Positions 44,220 through 44,318 of a DNA stretch of 44,318 bases are shown one piece after another. The position numbers were made by a program, and so were the translations under genes. Source of the stretch: Saccoglossus kowalevskii. Taxonomy: Eukaryota; Hemichordata; Enteropneusta; Harrimaniidae. Positions within the stretch are counted from its first letter, which is position 1. Each line of letters begins with the position of its first letter. Where the stretch lies: the NCBI RefSeq assembly GCF_000003605.2, contig NW_003122409.1, positions 539,293 to 583,610 on the forward strand, written 5' to 3'. Under the pieces are notes generated by a model. It saw only the letters and a program-made list of their open reading frames with translations. It had not been told where the DNA came from and ran no database searches.

Positions 44220-44318
44220 GTAAGTACGGAACGTAGATTTTTGAGATGCTAGTCATCATTATTTTTTAGCTCCGCTGTCGACTTTGTCGAGCAAAGCTTA
44301 TCATATGAGTGATTGTCT
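44220..44318 (+). other. Start of intron 9
   Basis: It begins with GTAAGT. It includes TTTTTTAGCTCCGCTGTCGA near 44262, similar to the arm of the hairpin at 10998-11032, probably the edge of a repeat running out of the window. Confidence 0.7.

Larger units (their letters stand above)
10291..44318 (+). other. Gene span: ubiquitin-like domain / transmembrane / ecto-apyrase protein (3' end missing)
   Basis: Eight coding exons (10335-10446, 12140-12259, 21697-21848, 23638-23755, 38052-38205, 42375-42534, 43075-43314, 43929-44219) join in one frame for 1347 nt, or 449 codons. All internal junctions are GT/AG with matching phases (1, 1, 0, 1, 2, 0, 0). Predicted order: ubiquitin-like domain 1-77, linker 78-95, membrane helix about 96-117, NTPDase domain from about 130 with ACR1 (134-140), ACR2 (209-218), ACR3 (251-268) and ACR4 (291-301). 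Enzymes of this family hydrolyse nucleoside tri- and diphosphates outside the cell or in the lumen, with Ca or Mg. The THSYLCYG motif places it with the cell-surface group (ENTPD1/2/3/8) rather than ENTPD4/7. ACR5 and any second membrane helix would be encoded beyond 44318. The NTPDase part is certain; the joining of the ubiquitin-like exons rests on splice logic. Confidence 0.8.

Overview
The window is animal nuclear DNA. It is AT-rich and mostly non-coding, with short exons bounded by GT/AG splice sites, long introns, several tandem arrays, MITE-like inverted-repeat elements and one 50-N assembly gap. Coding density, intron structure and protein content all exclude a prokaryote. The two gene families recognised (ARID5 and a CD39-type NTPDase) and the repeat content suggest an invertebrate bilaterian, perhaps marine. 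The exact lineage cannot be read from the sequence.

Layout. Bases 1-7939 look like the first intron of a minus-strand gene. The first coding exon of that gene (7940-8212) encodes the unmistakable N-terminus of an ARID5A/B-type chromatin regulator. About 1 kb of GC-richer DNA (8213-9292) separates it from a plus-strand gene running the other way. This stretch carries a full CRE, a CCAAT box, two CACGTG E-boxes and an ETS-like site, and looks like a shared head-to-head promoter.

The plus-strand gene fills the rest of the window: a probable non-coding first exon ending at 9292, then eight coding exons between 10335 and 44219. All coding junctions keep one reading frame and give 449 residues before the window ends. 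The predicted protein is unusual: a complete ubiquitin-like (beta-grasp) domain in exons 2-3, a short linker and one transmembrane helix in exon 4, then an ecto-apyrase (ENTPD/CD39-like) domain with apyrase-conserved regions ACR1-ACR4 in exons 5-8 and part of the C-terminal lobe in exon 9. ACR5 and any C-terminal membrane helix must lie beyond the window. If the model is right, a cytosolic ubiquitin-like domain is joined through the membrane to an extracellular or lumenal nucleotidase. I know of no described NTPDase with this architecture, and it is the main finding.

The introns hold most of the remaining structure: a 4.4-kb minisatellite with a 50-bp unit and higher-order repeats (12362-16741), a 35-bp array (about 22020-23003), a 22-bp array next to the exon 7 acceptor (about 41713-42302), an (ATTCT)n tract, several microsatellites, a family of about 210-bp MITEs with TA target-site duplications (one inserted cleanly inside the 50-bp array), and other inverted-repeat elements. 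A possible nested minus-strand exon of unknown identity lies at 20765-21013.
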